A stretch of 64,000 bases of DNA from Leisingera sp. NJS204 (GCF_004123675.1 NZ_CP035417.1:1479501-1543500); one strand, 5' to 3'. Positions 30,627 to 40,259 are shown, counted from the first letter of the stretch. Notes: generated by a model from the sequence alone, not told the origin. Numbers and translations are program-made.

Positions 30627-31616
30627 TTAGCTGTGAAGCGTGCCCAGTTCCGGCGTATCGGCGCCCGCGTCTTCATCCGGCCAGTTGGTGCGCCAGATCT
30701 CGGCCGACCAGTGGCCGCAATGCACGGACGGGCGGTCAAACCCCGCGACCGGCGGCAGCAGCGGCTGGACCACCACATCATGGCGCGGCACCGCGAAATA
30801 GGGGAAGGAGTAGCGCTCCTTGCCGGTCTTGTTCACCACCCGGTGCGGGGTGGAGATCAGCCGCCCGCCGGACCACAGCTCCAGCATGTCGCCAATATTG
30901 ACGACAAAGCCGCCGGGCGGGCAGCCCGGGGTGATCCAGCCGTCAGTCCCGTCTTTGGTCCGGGTCTGCACCTCCAGCCCGCCCACCGGATCGGGCGCGA
31001 TGATGGTCAGCGCATCGGTGTCCTTGTGGGGGTGGATGCCAAAGCCCGCGTCTTCCGGCGCCTGCGGCGGATAATGCAGCAGCGACATATTGGTGAGCGG
31101 CGTTTCAAACGGCTCCTGAAACTGCGCCGGGTTCAGCCCCAGACCCTCGGCCAAAGCGCCCAGCAGCAGGTGGAACACGCTGTCGAGTTCCGCCCAGTAG
31201 CCCAGGATCACCTCGCGGGCTTCCGGCACTTCAGCGGGCCAGCGGTTGGGACCGTAAAGAGGGCATTCGCTGCGGATGGGATCATCCGCCGCAACCTCGT
31301 AATGCAGCTTGTAGCCCTCGTATTTGTCCGCAGTACCTGAGCCGTCATTGGGCGTGAAAAAACCCATAGGGATGTAGCCGCGGTAATTCTCCCGTGTAAT
31401 CGCCTGATCCCATTTCGATTTTTCCGGAACGCTGAAGATAGCCCGCACCGCTTCCCGCGCAGCCTCCACCGAACCCGTTGCAACACCTGTGCCGGTGATA
31501 GACAGAAACCCGATGTCCTGCGCCGCCGCCAGAATGGCGTTGACGGTCTCCTGCCGCTGCGGATGCCCGTCCTCCCGCAGCGGTGCGATGTCGATGGTCG
31601 GGATGGTCTGGGTCAA
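30627..31616 (-). CDS. Isopenicillin N synthase-like 2-oxoglutarate/Fe(II) oxygenase
   Basis: 329 residues. The DIOX_N half (PTIDIAPLREDG; AAAQDIGFLSITGTGV) and the double-stranded beta-helix are complete. Iron ligands are His and Asp in HPHKDTDAL (about residues 203-211) and the distal His in STPHRVVN; the co-substrate R-x-S is RYSFPYF. It should hydroxylate or oxidatively cleave a small substrate. Its ATG overlaps the stop of the FAD oxidoreductase gene (ATGA), so the two enzymes are made together and probably act in sequence. A BCCT transporter gene is divergent upstream, suggesting the substrate is imported. Confidence 0.88.
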   Translation of the reverse strand: MTQTIPTIDIAPLREDGHPQRQETVNAILAAAQDIGFLSITGTGVATGSVEAAREAVRAIFSVPEKSKWDQAITRENYRGYIPMGFFTPNDGSGTADKYEGYKLHYEVAADDPIRSECPLYGPNRWPAEVPEAREVILGYWAELDSVFHLLLGALAEGLGLNPAQFQEPFETPLTNMSLLHYPPQAPEDAGFGIHPHKDTDALTIIAPDPVGGLEVQTRTKDGTDGWITPGCPPGGFVVNIGDMLELWSGGRLISTPHRVVNKTGKERYSFPYFAVPRHDVVVQPLLPPVAGFDRPSVHCGHWSAEIWRTNWPDEDAGADTPELGTLHS

Positions 31617-32977
31617 TGGATCCGCACCCCCTGGCGTTTCAGCTCGGCCTGCACGGCGGTGATGTCCACCGCTTCGAACTCGCAGCCCGATTTGACTGAC
31701 AGCGCCGCGGCAATGCCCGCGCCCTGACCGGCCACGGCGCAGCAGGCCATATTGCGGGTGGCGGCATGGGCGATTCTGTCGCCGCCGATGGCGCGGCCTG
31801 TCACCAGCAGGCCCTGAACGCCCTTGGGCAGCATCGAACGGTAGGGGATCTGCATGTAACGCCCGGTGGTGGGCAGGATCAGCACGCCGTAGCCGTCGAT
31901 AAACTCGGGATAAATCCCGATGGTGTCGTCAAAGCGGCCCTGATTGCGGGTCTCGTCCTCGGTTATGTTGTGCACCGCATCAATCTTGCGGGTGTCGCGG
32001 ATGCCGATGGTCATGCCGAAGTTCCGCAGACGCGCGCCCTCGCAGCCTGGCGTATAGGCGCGCAGCGCGTTGATGGCGTGCATCGCCTGCTGGCGGCCCT
32101 CGATCTCGCCTTTGGTCATGCTGTCGGGATCGGTTCCGTCGATGCCCGCCAGATGGACCAGGTTCATATAGGTCATCTCGCCGCTGTCATGCACCGCGCC
32201 CCAGGTGCCGCCGATGGTATTAAGATGCGCCGGGATCACCCCGTCGCGGATCGCCTGGCCGAATGGCTTGGCCAGGAAGGGCGAGAACATGCCGTCCTCC
32301 TTGCCCGAGGTCTCTACCTGCCATTCGCCGGTGGACCAGTTGGCATAGGTCTGCGGATCGGCCTTGACCCCTTCCATGAACTTCTGCTTGTCGACGCCGG
32401 CAATGTGGAACATCACGCTGGCCGCCTGCATTTCCTCGACCGGGGTTTTCACGCAGGGCGCGCCCATCATATGGGCAATGTCCGCGTCGCCGGTTGCGTC
32501 GATCACCCGTTTCGCCAGGATGGCCTCGCGGCCTGCCTTGCTTTCGACAATCACACCGGTGATCCGGCTGCCCTCGCGGATCGGCGCCACAAAAACCCGG
32601 TGCAGCATCGGGTGGATGCCGGCTTCCTCGACCAGCTTGTCCGCCACCAGCTTGAAGCCCTCGCTGTCCAGCTCATATGACAGTGACTGGCTTTCCGGTA
32701 CTGCCGCGCCCATGGCCTTGGCGCGCTCCTCGAACTCCCAGCCGATGCCGTGGGCCTCCACCGTCTGTTCGTGACGGTACCAGGCGAACCCTTCGACCCC
32801 GACGGTGGTGATATTGCCTCCGAAACAGCCGAACCGGTCTAAAAGGGCCACCTTTACTCCCGTCCGCGCCGCCGCCAAGGCGGCCGCAAGCCCGCCGGGA
32901 CCGGAGCCGACCACCAGCACTTCGGTTTCATGAATGACTGGTATTTCGCGCGCCGGCTCAAGGATTGTTTTGGCCAC
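31613..32977 (-). CDS. FAD-dependent oxidoreductase (FAD_oxidored family)
   Basis: About 454 residues from a GTG at 32977 preceded by GGGAGA; a longer ATG reading from 33064 has no ribosome site and adds non-homologous sequence. The N-terminal dinucleotide fold is clear (VLVVGSGPGGLAAALAAARTG, with the first strand starting near residue 18), followed by FGCFGGNITTVGVEGFAWYR. The RVIDATGDADIAHMMGAPC motif and a C-terminal ATRNMACCAVAGQGAGIAA flavin segment are typical of the FAD_oxidored (PF12831-type) group. The enzyme should oxidise or dehydrogenate a small molecule. It is the first gene of a two-gene operon with the 2OG oxygenase and is divergent from a BCCT transporter. Confidence 0.85.
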   Translation of the reverse strand: MAKTILEPAREIPVIHETEVLVVGSGPGGLAAALAAARTGVKVALLDRFGCFGGNITTVGVEGFAWYRHEQTVEAHGIGWEFEERAKAMGAAVPESQSLSYELDSEGFKLVADKLVEEAGIHPMLHRVFVAPIREGSRITGVIVESKAGREAILAKRVIDATGDADIAHMMGAPCVKTPVEEMQAASVMFHIAGVDKQKFMEGVKADPQTYANWSTGEWQVETSGKEDGMFSPFLAKPFGQAIRDGVIPAHLNTIGGTWGAVHDSGEMTYMNLVHLAGIDGTDPDSMTKGEIEGRQQAMHAINALRAYTPGCEGARLRNFGMTIGIRDTRKIDAVHNITEDETRNQGRFDDTIGIYPEFIDGYGVLILPTTGRYMQIPYRSMLPKGVQGLLVTGRAIGGDRIAHAATRNMACCAVAGQGAGIAAALSVKSGCEFEAVDITAVQAELKRQGVRIH

Positions 32978-33218
32978 GTCTGTCTCTCCCTTGTCGCTGC
33001 TGAGAGCGGTGTTTCCGGTAACAGTTTCGAATCTTGTACAGTGGTTCAAGTTCTTTTGCGCCATGATGCCGCAAAAACGACACCGGCGCGGGCGGTGGAA
33101 CCGGCCCCTTTGCGCGATCTAGTGTCTGCTGCAACGGCAGGCTTGGACGCGGGATTAGGTAATTCCGGCAATTAATGCGACACTTGCGGGATAGTTAACG
33201 AGTATAAGGGGAGGCGTC

Positions 33219-34820
33219 ATGCCAGAGACAAAGAAAATGCTCGATCCCGATCCAAGGGTCTGGGACTTCGAGACGGACCATGAGCTGGGACAGGACAACA
33301 TCCGGCCGTTCGGCCTGGATATCCATAATCCGGTCTTTCTGATCTCCAGCGTTCTGATTGCGGCTTTTGTGCTGATTGCGCTGGCCAATCAGGAGGCCGC
33401 GGCGGCGTTCTTCGGCTGGCTCCGGCCCTGGCTCACCAGCACCTTTGACTGGTTCCTGGTGCTGTCGGTGGATGCCATCACCCTGTTCTGCCTGGCGCTG
33501 ATCGTGCTGCCGGTCGGCGCGGTCCGGATCGGCGGCCAGGACGCCACGCCTGACTATTCCTATGCCGGCTGGATCGCGATGATGTTCGCGGCCGGCATCG
33601 GCATCGGCCTGTTGTTCTTCGGCGTGCTTGAGCCGGTTTATTACAACTTCTCCGAAGGAGGGGCGGCGCGGCCGTTGAACATCGACATCACCCAGCCGGG
33701 CAATGAATACATCGGCATTGTCGGCACCATCCACCATTGGGGGCTGGAGGGCTGGGCGGTCTACGCCGCAGTCGGCCTGTCGCTGGCGATCTTCTGCTAC
33801 AATCTTGGCCTGCCGCTGACCCTGCGCTCGGCGTTTTATCCGATCCTGGGCGAACGTGTCTGGGGCTGGTGGGGCCATGCGATCGACACGCTGGCGGTCT
33901 TTGCCACCCTGTTCGGGCTGACCACATCGCTGGGCCTTGGCGCGCAGCAGGTTGCGGCCGGCTTGTACGAGGTCTTTGGCATCGAGCCATCCCCGACGGT
34001 TGTTGTCCTGCTGATCATCGGCATCACCGCGATTGCGCTGGGCTCGGTGCTGATGGGCATGGATGCCGGCGTCAAACGCCTGTCGGAGATCAACATGGTG
34101 ATGGCAGTGGGACTGTTCATCTTTGTGATCCTGGTCACCGGCATCGGCACCGCAATTTCACGTTATTTCAGCGTGATGGTGGACTATGTTCAGCTGCTTC
34201 CGGCGCTTTCAAACCCGTTCGGGCGTGAGGACACCAGTTACTTCCACGGCTGGACCACCTTCTATTGGGCCTGGTGGATTGCCTGGTCGCCTTTTGTCGG
34301 CATGTTCATCGCCCGCATCTCCAAGGGCCGTACGGTGCGCGAGTTCGTGCTGTGCGCGCTGATCGCCCCCACTGCGGTTTGCGCGCTGTGGATGTCGACC
34401 TTTGGCGGCGGCGCCATCGACATGCTGAACGCCGGCGGAGCCGAGGGCGTCAAGGCAACCGTGATCGACAGCTACAAGCCTGAGGGCGCGCTGTTCGGCT
34501 TCCTCAAGGAACTGCCGCTTTACTCGATCGTCGCACCCGTCTCGCTGGTGCTGATCGTGATCTTCTTTGTGACCTCATCAGACTCCGGTTCGCTGGTAAT
34601 CGACACCATCACCGCAGGCGGCAAGATGGACGCGCCGGTGATCCAGCGGGTGTTCTGGTGCACGCTGGAGGGGCTGGTGGCCATCGCGCTGCTGCTCGGC
34701 GGCGGCTTGTCGGCGCTGCAAGGCGCGGCGGTCTCGACCGGCATCCCGTTCACGCTGGTGGTTCTGATCATGTGCTACTGCCTGTGGCTGGCGCTGCGGG
34801 CTGAACGGGCGAAGATGTAG
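33219..34820 (+). CDS. BCCT-family transporter (betaine/choline/carnitine type)
   Basis: 533 residues, 12 membrane helices. BCCT hallmarks are GIGIGLLFFGVLEPVYY (helix 3, glycine-rich), the aromatic box strand TTFYWAWWIAWSPFVGMFIA (helix 8) followed by RISKGRTVREF, and the late FFVTSSDSGSLVIDTI. The GIGIG (not GMG) glycine stretch and exact aromatic residues do not allow a confident choice of substrate, but quaternary ammonium or sulfonium compounds are usual for the family. ATG at 33219 with AGGGGAGG. It is divergent from the FAD/2OG operon, 241 bases between starts, so a shared regulator is likely. Confidence 0.93.
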   Translation: MPETKKMLDPDPRVWDFETDHELGQDNIRPFGLDIHNPVFLISSVLIAAFVLIALANQEAAAAFFGWLRPWLTSTFDWFLVLSVDAITLFCLALIVLPVGAVRIGGQDATPDYSYAGWIAMMFAAGIGIGLLFFGVLEPVYYNFSEGGAARPLNIDITQPGNEYIGIVGTIHHWGLEGWAVYAAVGLSLAIFCYNLGLPLTLRSAFYPILGERVWGWWGHAIDTLAVFATLFGLTTSLGLGAQQVAAGLYEVFGIEPSPTVVVLLIIGITAIALGSVLMGMDAGVKRLSEINMVMAVGLFIFVILVTGIGTAISRYFSVMVDYVQLLPALSNPFGREDTSYFHGWTTFYWAWWIAWSPFVGMFIARISKGRTVREFVLCALIAPTAVCALWMSTFGGGAIDMLNAGGAEGVKATVIDSYKPEGALFGFLKELPLYSIVAPVSLVLIVIFFVTSSDSGSLVIDTITAGGKMDAPVIQRVFWCTLEGLVAIALLLGGGLSALQGAAVSTGIPFTLVVLIMCYCLWLALRAERAKM

Positions 34821-34847
34821 GTCGTCTGACAAGTCTAGTGAAAACAG

Positions 34848-34871
34848 CTGCGGGCGTTCTGGTGCCCGCAG
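34848..34871 (+). terminator. Hairpin after the BCCT gene (weak terminator)
   Basis: Perfect 8-bp stem CTGCGGGC/GCCCGCAG (34848-34855 and 34864-34871) with an 8-base loop, 27 bases after the stop. No T tract follows. Confidence 0.45.
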
Positions 34872-34902
34872 TGTGCAGGGTAAGGTAACATGCAACTGGG
34901 CT

Positions 34903-36345
34903 CTATTCTCGGAGACTTTTGGGAACGTCGTTGCTGGGGTTGTTTGAAGCCCACTCTAGGCAACCTAATAGACAAGCACGTGAAAGAAACTCCGCATGAG
35001 AACGTATGGAAGACCAGTCATGAACGAACTCCGCGTTCCAACTAGACGCTCCATTTTTCGCTGTCGGGCCGTGAAGTAACCTATTTCGTGCAGCCTCAAA
35101 GATACGTTTTACTAAATCTTCAACTGTTGTGCCGTCGTTCAGAAGCTCTAGGTCCCGGTGATAACCGGCACGCATTTCGATAAGTTGGTATCGTTCTGCG
35201 CGCGTGCCGCCGTCGCTTAATACCTCGATGCATGAAGCAAACCCCATGATGGCCTTCAGGTCGGACTCTTCCCTGCAAGCTTCATGGAACCAAAACAAAG
35301 CCTGAGACAAAACACTCAAAATTCTCGGGTTGGCGCAACCGTTATCAGGGGCAATCCACCACCTGATCGCATCCCCTGTAGCTAAGTGCTCTTGTTGAAA
35401 ATCTTTGAATACAGATCGAAAATCAATGTCATTTATTCGCGTGGCATATGGCGTGCACGTTGATTCACGGCCGCCAAGGATTAAGCCGTTTGAGGCCACG
35501 CGAAGAGGTACTTTTGTTCGGTTTTCCCGATCATAAAGCAGATTAAGCCCCTCCAAGGCCTTTGACGGTTTCTGCCACATTAGTGATATGCTCGTCAGGG
35601 CAATCCGAGCAGCGAAGAGAGCCTTAGCCTGGCCAGAGTTACCCCCCACTCCCGGCAGCTTCACTGTACAGACGTACGGGCAGGCACCGATTGCTTTGAT
35701 GATGTCTTCCTCATCAAAGCTGCACCGGGACCGTTTTCGCTTGCGGACAGCTTTGCCACTCCAAGTATTGAGTATGCGGCGTTTCGTTACCTGTGAAATT
35801 TGGCCGGGGAAGTTCCCTGAGTTTAGGTTTTCCACCCTTCCTCCGCAAACCCGAACACTACGCGCTTCTGATGCTTTTCGTTCCAGCCAAAGCGATCGAG
35901 GTTCAAAGGTGACCGGTCCTATTTCAAAAGGTGGCACGTCTTCTTCTCTGACTAAGGTACAACCGAAACAGTACTCCAAGCCATCACGTCCAGCGACAAC
36001 TTCAAGTGCGTTTGCTATCCTGAGTTCGATGTCACCTAAAACTGTTCCAGCATTTTCCGGGCTACTGTCTGCAATGTTACTCGCTGTGATTGCATTGGCA
36101 AACGCGTGCTCTACGATTTCGTGAAAATCCTTGTCTGTAAACTGGCTCTTAAGAGCCGGGGTAGTGTTCAGCTTGCTGCGGCAGTAGGAGCGAATGTGAT
36201 TAGAGACTTTTTTCGAACTATATATGCCATTGCCATCTCCAAGCCACAGAATAGTGGGGAACCCCTTGGATCGTTTTGAATTTGAAACTCGGTTAACTTC
36301 AGCCAAAACTTCGCTGACCAACTCTCTTTCTTTTGTATCCGGCAC
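34903..36345 (-). CDS. HEPN-domain-like protein of an accessory insert
   Basis: 480 residues from a GTG at 36345 with an AAGGAA site. No signal peptide or membrane helix. Family not recognised in the N-terminal 350 residues, which contain paired Cys (EYCFGCTLV, about 122-130; ACPYVC). The C-terminal region looks like an Apea-type HEPN domain: FASCIEVL helix followed by an R-N-R-L-L-H-G motif at about 420-426 (R-x4-H, the HEPN nuclease signature) and a Trp-rich terminal helix. HEPN nucleases cleave RNA in defence and toxin systems. Base composition is distinctly more A/T-rich than the BCCT and proS genes beside it, so it is a probable recent insertion. No partner gene is next to it. Confidence 0.6.
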   Translation of the reverse strand: MPDTKERELVSEVLAEVNRVSNSKRSKGFPTILWLGDGNGIYSSKKVSNHIRSYCRSKLNTTPALKSQFTDKDFHEIVEHAFANAITASNIADSSPENAGTVLGDIELRIANALEVVAGRDGLEYCFGCTLVREEDVPPFEIGPVTFEPRSLWLERKASEARSVRVCGGRVENLNSGNFPGQISQVTKRRILNTWSGKAVRKRKRSRCSFDEEDIIKAIGACPYVCTVKLPGVGGNSGQAKALFAARIALTSISLMWQKPSKALEGLNLLYDRENRTKVPLRVASNGLILGGRESTCTPYATRINDIDFRSVFKDFQQEHLATGDAIRWWIAPDNGCANPRILSVLSQALFWFHEACREESDLKAIMGFASCIEVLSDGGTRAERYQLIEMRAGYHRDLELLNDGTTVEDLVKRIFEAARNRLLHGPTAKNGASSWNAEFVHDWSSIRSHAEFLSRACLLGCLEWASNNPSNDVPKSLRE

Positions 36346-36509
36346 GAGGGTTCCTTGTGATTGAAGGACGCTTCAGTTCGTCGAGACTATGATTGTCCGC
36401 AACCCGGCAAATGTTTCAAGATTGCACTTTCCACCTCCGCCCTTGCCCGCACCCCTATCACCCACTAAACCGGGCGGGAACTCGAACCCACATCACCGAT
36501 GGAGCCAAG

Positions 36510-37865
36510 ATGCGCCTGTCCCGCTATTTTCTGCCGGTTCTGAAAGAGAACCCCTCGGAAGCCCAGATCGTCAGCCACCGGCTGATGCTGCGCGCCGGGA
36601 TGATTAAGCAATCCGCCGCAGGGATCTATTCCTGGCTGCCGCTTGGCTTCAAGGTCTTGAAAAAGATCGAAAGTATCGTCCATGACGAGCAGATCCGCGC
36701 GGGCCACATCCCGATGCAGATGCCGACCATGCAGTCCGCCGACCTGTGGCGCGAGTCGGGCCGCTATGAGGCCTATGGCCAGGAAATGCTGCGCATGAAG
36801 GACCGGCATGACCGCGACATGCTGTTCACCCCGACGGCGGAAGAGCTGATCACCGACATTTTCCGCGCCCATGTCAGCAGCTACAAGGATCTGCCGCTGA
36901 CCATGTACCAGATCCAGTGGAAGTTCCGCGACGAGATCCGCCCGCGTTTCGGCGTGATGCGGGGCCGCGAGTTTTACATGAAGGACGGCTACAACTTCGA
37001 CCTGACCAAGGAAGACGCGCTGCACGCCTACAACCGCCACCTGGTCAGCTACCTGCGCACCTATGAGCGCATGGGCCTGCAGGCGATCCCGATGCGGGCC
37101 GACTCCGGCCCGATCGGCGGTGATGACACTCATGAATTTCTGGTGCTGGCCGAAACCGGCGAGTCGGAGGTGTTCTATGACAGCGCCGTCACCGATCTGA
37201 CCTTCGGCGACCGTGAGATCGATTATGACAGTGTCGAACAGTGCAAGGGCGTGCTGGAGGAGTTCACCTCCAAATACGCCCGCACCGACGAGACCCACGA
37301 CGAAGCCCTGTTCAACCAGATCCCCGAGGAGCGCCGCCGGGTGGCCCGCGGCATCGAAGTGGGGCAGATCTTCTATTTCGGCACCAAGTATTCCGATGCG
37401 ATGGGCGCAACGGTGCAGGGCCCTGATGGGAAGAATGTCCCGGTCCACATGGGTTCGCACGGCATCGGCGTCTCGCGCCTGCTGGGTGCGATCATCGAGG
37501 CCAGCCACGACGACAAGGGCATCATCTGGCCCGAGGGCGTGACCCCGTTCCACTGCGGTATCGTCAACCTCAAGCAGGGCGATGACGAGGCGGATGCCGC
37601 CTGCAACCAGCTCTACGCCGCACTGACTGCTGCCGGTCTGGACCCGCTTTATGACGACCGCAAGGAGCGCGCGGGCGGCAAGTTTGCCACTATGGACCTG
37701 ATCGGCCTGCCCTGGCGCATCACTGTCGGCCCGCGCGGGCTCAAGAACGGCGTGGTGGAATTGACTTCGCGCCGCACCGGCGAGAGCGAGGAGCTGTCGC
37801 CGGAAGAGGCGGTGAAAAAAGTGGCTGAGGTCTACAAGGCGCACCCGACCGGTCGCGGCTTCTGA
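36510..37865 (+). CDS. proS: Prolyl-tRNA synthetase (short alphaproteobacterial type)
   Basis: 451 residues from ATG 36510 ([15 protein letters not shown]); the 39-residue upstream extension is not homologous. Class II motifs are intact: motif 1 region [21 protein letters not shown], motif 2 [21 protein letters not shown], motif 3 [17 protein letters not shown]. It lacks the roughly 180-residue editing insert of E. coli ProRS and has the C-terminal anticodon-binding domain, which is normal for alphaproteobacteria. It charges tRNA-Pro. A strong terminator follows. Confidence 0.96.
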   Translation: MRLSRYFLPVLKENPSEAQIVSHRLMLRAGMIKQSAAGIYSWLPLGFKVLKKIESIVHDEQIRAGHIPMQMPTMQSADLWRESGRYEAYGQEMLRMKDRHDRDMLFTPTAEELITDIFRAHVSSYKDLPLTMYQIQWKFRDEIRPRFGVMRGREFYMKDGYNFDLTKEDALHAYNRHLVSYLRTYERMGLQAIPMRADSGPIGGDDTHEFLVLAETGESEVFYDSAVTDLTFGDREIDYDSVEQCKGVLEEFTSKYARTDETHDEALFNQIPEERRRVARGIEVGQIFYFGTKYSDAMGATVQGPDGKNVPVHMGSHGIGVSRLLGAIIEASHDDKGIIWPEGVTPFHCGIVNLKQGDDEADAACNQLYAALTAAGLDPLYDDRKERAGGKFATMDLIGLPWRITVGPRGLKNGVVELTSRRTGESEELSPEEAVKKVAEVYKAHPTGRGF

Positions 37866-37889
37866 GCCAGTCCGGCAATCAGATAAAAA

Positions 37890-37922
37890 GGCCCCGTCAG
37901 CGGAAGCTGGCGGGGTCTTTCG
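37890..37922 (+). terminator. Rho-independent terminator after proS
   Basis: 12-bp stem with two G-U pairs (arms 37890-37901 and 37906-37917), 4-base loop GGAA, followed by TTTCGTT. The preceding AAAAA could also serve in the opposite direction. Confidence 0.85.
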
Positions 37923-38185
37923 TTCAGCGGGACAGGCAGAGGGGATTGCGCAGGGCTTTGATGCGGCCACACATGAGGACTGACGCAAAGCGGCGTTTTC
38001 TGACGGTCAGGAGTTTTGCGGGGTTTTCAACTTTGTCAGCACCATCGCCAAGCCTGCCGGGCCTGCCGCGCCGGAACGGGCGCCGGTGCCGCTGCCAACG
38101 GCAGAGGGGCTGGAAAACACCTATGCTTAAGTGGCGGGCGCGGTACGCGGTAAGCCGGGCATTGCACGATTGAGAGCCGCAGCGC
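37923..38185. other. Gap with a possible gene remnant
   Basis: Between the proS terminator and the HPP gene. A + strand frame is open from 37984 to the TAA at 38128-38130 without a usable start codon. Its end (Pro/Ala-rich, then PLPTAEGLENTYA) reads like the C-terminus of a lost protein. This is suggestive only; nothing else is seen here. Confidence 0.3.
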
Positions 38186-38674
38186 TCAGCTGTGTTTTAT
38201 CGGATACTCGTGGCCGGCCAGCCGGTGGAACACTGCGGCAATCACCACCAGCGCCACAGCACCGGTCAGCACCGGGAACAGCAGGAAGGACAGGCCGGGA
38301 TCGGTGGCAAAGACCACCAGCGGATTGGCGCCGGCAGGCGGATGGGTAAGGCGCAAAGCCGCCATCACAGCAATCGACAGACCCACCGCCAGCGCCAGTG
38401 CCCACCAGGCTTCCGGCAGCACGGCATTAAGGCCGAGGCTGATAGCAGTGGCCAGAAGGTGGCCGCCAATCACGTTGGCAGGCTGCGACAGCGGGCTTGC
38501 GGGAACTGAGAACAGCAGCACGCAGCTGGCGCCAAACGGCGCGATCAGCAGTAACAGATTGGCATGGGTGGTCAGCAGCGACAACGCAGCAATTGCCACA
38601 AAGGCACCCAGCCCGGCGGTGATCACAGCCCGCGGTGACGGATGCGGCAGCGCGCGCTTGAAGTATCTGTCCAT
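38186..38674 (-). CDS. HPP-family integral membrane protein
   Basis: 162 residues from the ATG at 38674 (MDRYFKRALPHPSPR); an 18-residue upstream extension is unlikely. Four membrane helices and the signature T-H-P-P-A-G-A-N-P (about 113-121) that names the family. The APFGASCVLLF segment of helix 2 is also typical. Some members carry nitrite across membranes in plastids and cyanobacteria, but the bacterial role is uncertain. Divergent from the lol genes; the shared 298-base upstream region contains two tandem hairpins. Confidence 0.88.
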   Translation of the reverse strand: MDRYFKRALPHPSPRAVITAGLGAFVAIAALSLLTTHANLLLLIAPFGASCVLLFSVPASPLSQPANVIGGHLLATAISLGLNAVLPEAWWALALAVGLSIAVMAALRLTHPPAGANPLVVFATDPGLSFLLFPVLTGAVALVVIAAVFHRLAGHEYPIKHS

Positions 38675-38801
38675 CGTTCTCACCCGTAAAAAAAACGCAA
38701 TCGGTGCGGTACACACTGTTTGCGGCACAGGTGCAAGGCAATAGGCATTTGCGGCAAGTCACGTTGCGGTGACGTCCGGCAGAGGAGCCTGTGACCGGTG
38801 T

Positions 38802-38851
38802 CCAAGAGTTTTGAGGGAAACTCTTGGCAAATCTTTTCTCAAAAGATTTGC
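38802..38851. repeat. Two tandem perfect hairpins sharing one base
   Basis: Hairpin 1: 10-bp arms 38802-38811 and 38818-38827, loop 6. Hairpin 2: 11-bp arms GCAAATCTTTT (38827-38837) and its complement 38841-38851, loop CTC. G38827 belongs to both. A third GC-rich inverted repeat (CGGCCGG-type) follows at about 38862-38885. Because they lie between divergent genes they are not terminators; a mobile repeat or operator is more likely. Confidence 0.65.
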
Positions 38852-38972
38852 GGCTTCGGCTGCGGCCGGGCCCCGCCGCGGCCGGCGGAAAAAGGGCCGG
38901 GCCGGCAACCACATCTTGACCCCAAGCTCGCGGCAGCACAGGTTGCAGCAAAATTTCCGGGCAGGACAGCAC

Positions 38973-40259
38973 ATGGCCACGACACCTCCGCCGTTTTCAC
39001 GTTTTGAATGGATCATCGCCTGGCGGTACTTGCGCGCCCGCAAGGCCGAGGGCGGGGTCAGCGTGATGACCTGGATCAGCCTCATCGGCATCACTCTGGC
39101 GGTGTTTGCGCTGATTGCCACGCTGGCGGTGCGCTCGGGATTCCGCTCGGAATTTGTCGGCACCATCCTGGGCGCCAACGCGCATGTGACGCTTTATTCT
39201 TACGGCGAGGTGACGGAATCCGGGGTACTGGACCGCTCGCTGAAAGACTATCAGGCGCTTGCTGAAACAGTGGCCGCCGTTCCCGGCGTGACCCGCGCGG
39301 CCCCGCTGGTCAAAGGCCAGGTGATGGCGAACCGGCGCCAGCGTAATGCAGGGGTTGAGGTGTTCGGCATCTCAGCGGCTGATATTCAAGGCATCCCCGG
39401 TGTCGCCCAAAGCGCGGAGGCGCTGGGTGATCTGGCGCGCTTTGACGACGGCATTGCCATCGGGTCGGGTGTGGCGCGCGAACTGGGGGTCTCGGTCGGG
39501 GACAAGATCAAGCTGATCTCGCCCAACGGGGTCAAGACCGCGTTCGGCACCAGCCCGCGGGTGAACGCCTATGAGGTGGTTTATGTGTTCACTGCCGGGC
39601 GCTGGGACATTGACCGCACCCGTGTCTATCTGCCGTTTGCCGAAGCGCAGGGGTTTTTCAACCGCGAAGGCACGGCGGATGAGATCGAGGTCATGGTAGA
39701 GGACCCGGAAGACGTTGATGCCATGGCGGTTGCAATTCTGGGGGCAGCTGGCGGCACCGCAGGCGTGTGGACCTGGCGCGATGCCTCGGGCGGGTTCCTG
39801 CGGGCCTTGGAGGTCGAGGACAATGTGATGTTCATCATCCTGTCGATCCTGGTGCTGATTGCAGCGATGAACATCGTCTCGGGGCTGATCATGCTGGTCA
39901 AGAACAAGGGCCGCGATATCGGTATTCTGCGCACCATCGGGCTGAGCGAAGGGTCGGTGATGCGGGTGTTCTTCATCTGCGGCGCCTTTACCGGGGTGCT
40001 GGGCACGCTGTTCGGGGTGCTGCTGGGGTGCCTTTTTGCGCTGTATATCGATCCGATCTTCTCCTTCGTGAATTATCTGATGGGCGGCGGCGTCTGGGAC
40101 CCGTCGATCCGTGGCATCTATGCGCTGCCGGCCGAGCTGCGGCTGCCGGATGTGCTGTCGGCGGTTGGCCTGTCGCTGGGGCTGTCGTTCTTTGTGACTA
40201 TCTTTCCGGCCCGCCGCGCGGCGCGGCTGAACCCGGTGGAGGCGCTGCGCTATGAGTGA
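38973..40259 (+). CDS. lolC: Lipoprotein-releasing ABC transporter permease (LolC/E type)
   Basis: 428 residues from ATG 38973; the longer reading upstream runs through the hairpin repeats and is rejected. Four membrane helices: one near residue 35-55 ([19 protein letters not shown]), then a large periplasmic MacB/LolE-type domain (about 60-280), then three C-terminal helices of an FtsX domain. Alphaproteobacteria often have a single LolC/E hybrid (sometimes called LolF) forming a homodimer with LolD. It extracts lipoproteins from the inner membrane for transport to the outer membrane, relevant to the many lipoproteins in this window. The stop overlaps the lolD start by 8 bases. Confidence 0.93.
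   Translation: MATTPPPFSRFEWIIAWRYLRARKAEGGVSVMTWISLIGITLAVFALIATLAVRSGFRSEFVGTILGANAHVTLYSYGEVTESGVLDRSLKDYQALAETVAAVPGVTRAAPLVKGQVMANRRQRNAGVEVFGISAADIQGIPGVAQSAEALGDLARFDDGIAIGSGVARELGVSVGDKIKLISPNGVKTAFGTSPRVNAYEVVYVFTAGRWDIDRTRVYLPFAEAQGFFNREGTADEIEVMVEDPEDVDAMAVAILGAAGGTAGVWTWRDASGGFLRALEVEDNVMFIILSILVLIAAMNIVSGLIMLVKNKGRDIGILRTIGLSEGSVMRVFFICGAFTGVLGTLFGVLLGCLFALYIDPIFSFVNYLMGGGVWDPSIRGIYALPAELRLPDVLSAVGLSLGLSFFVTIFPARRAARLNPVEALRYE

Noticed and set aside
33033-33050. CTTGTACAG...TTCAAG imperfect palindrome between the FAD and BCCT genes
   Set aside because: Resembles GntR-type operators but symmetry is poor and no GntR gene is nearby.
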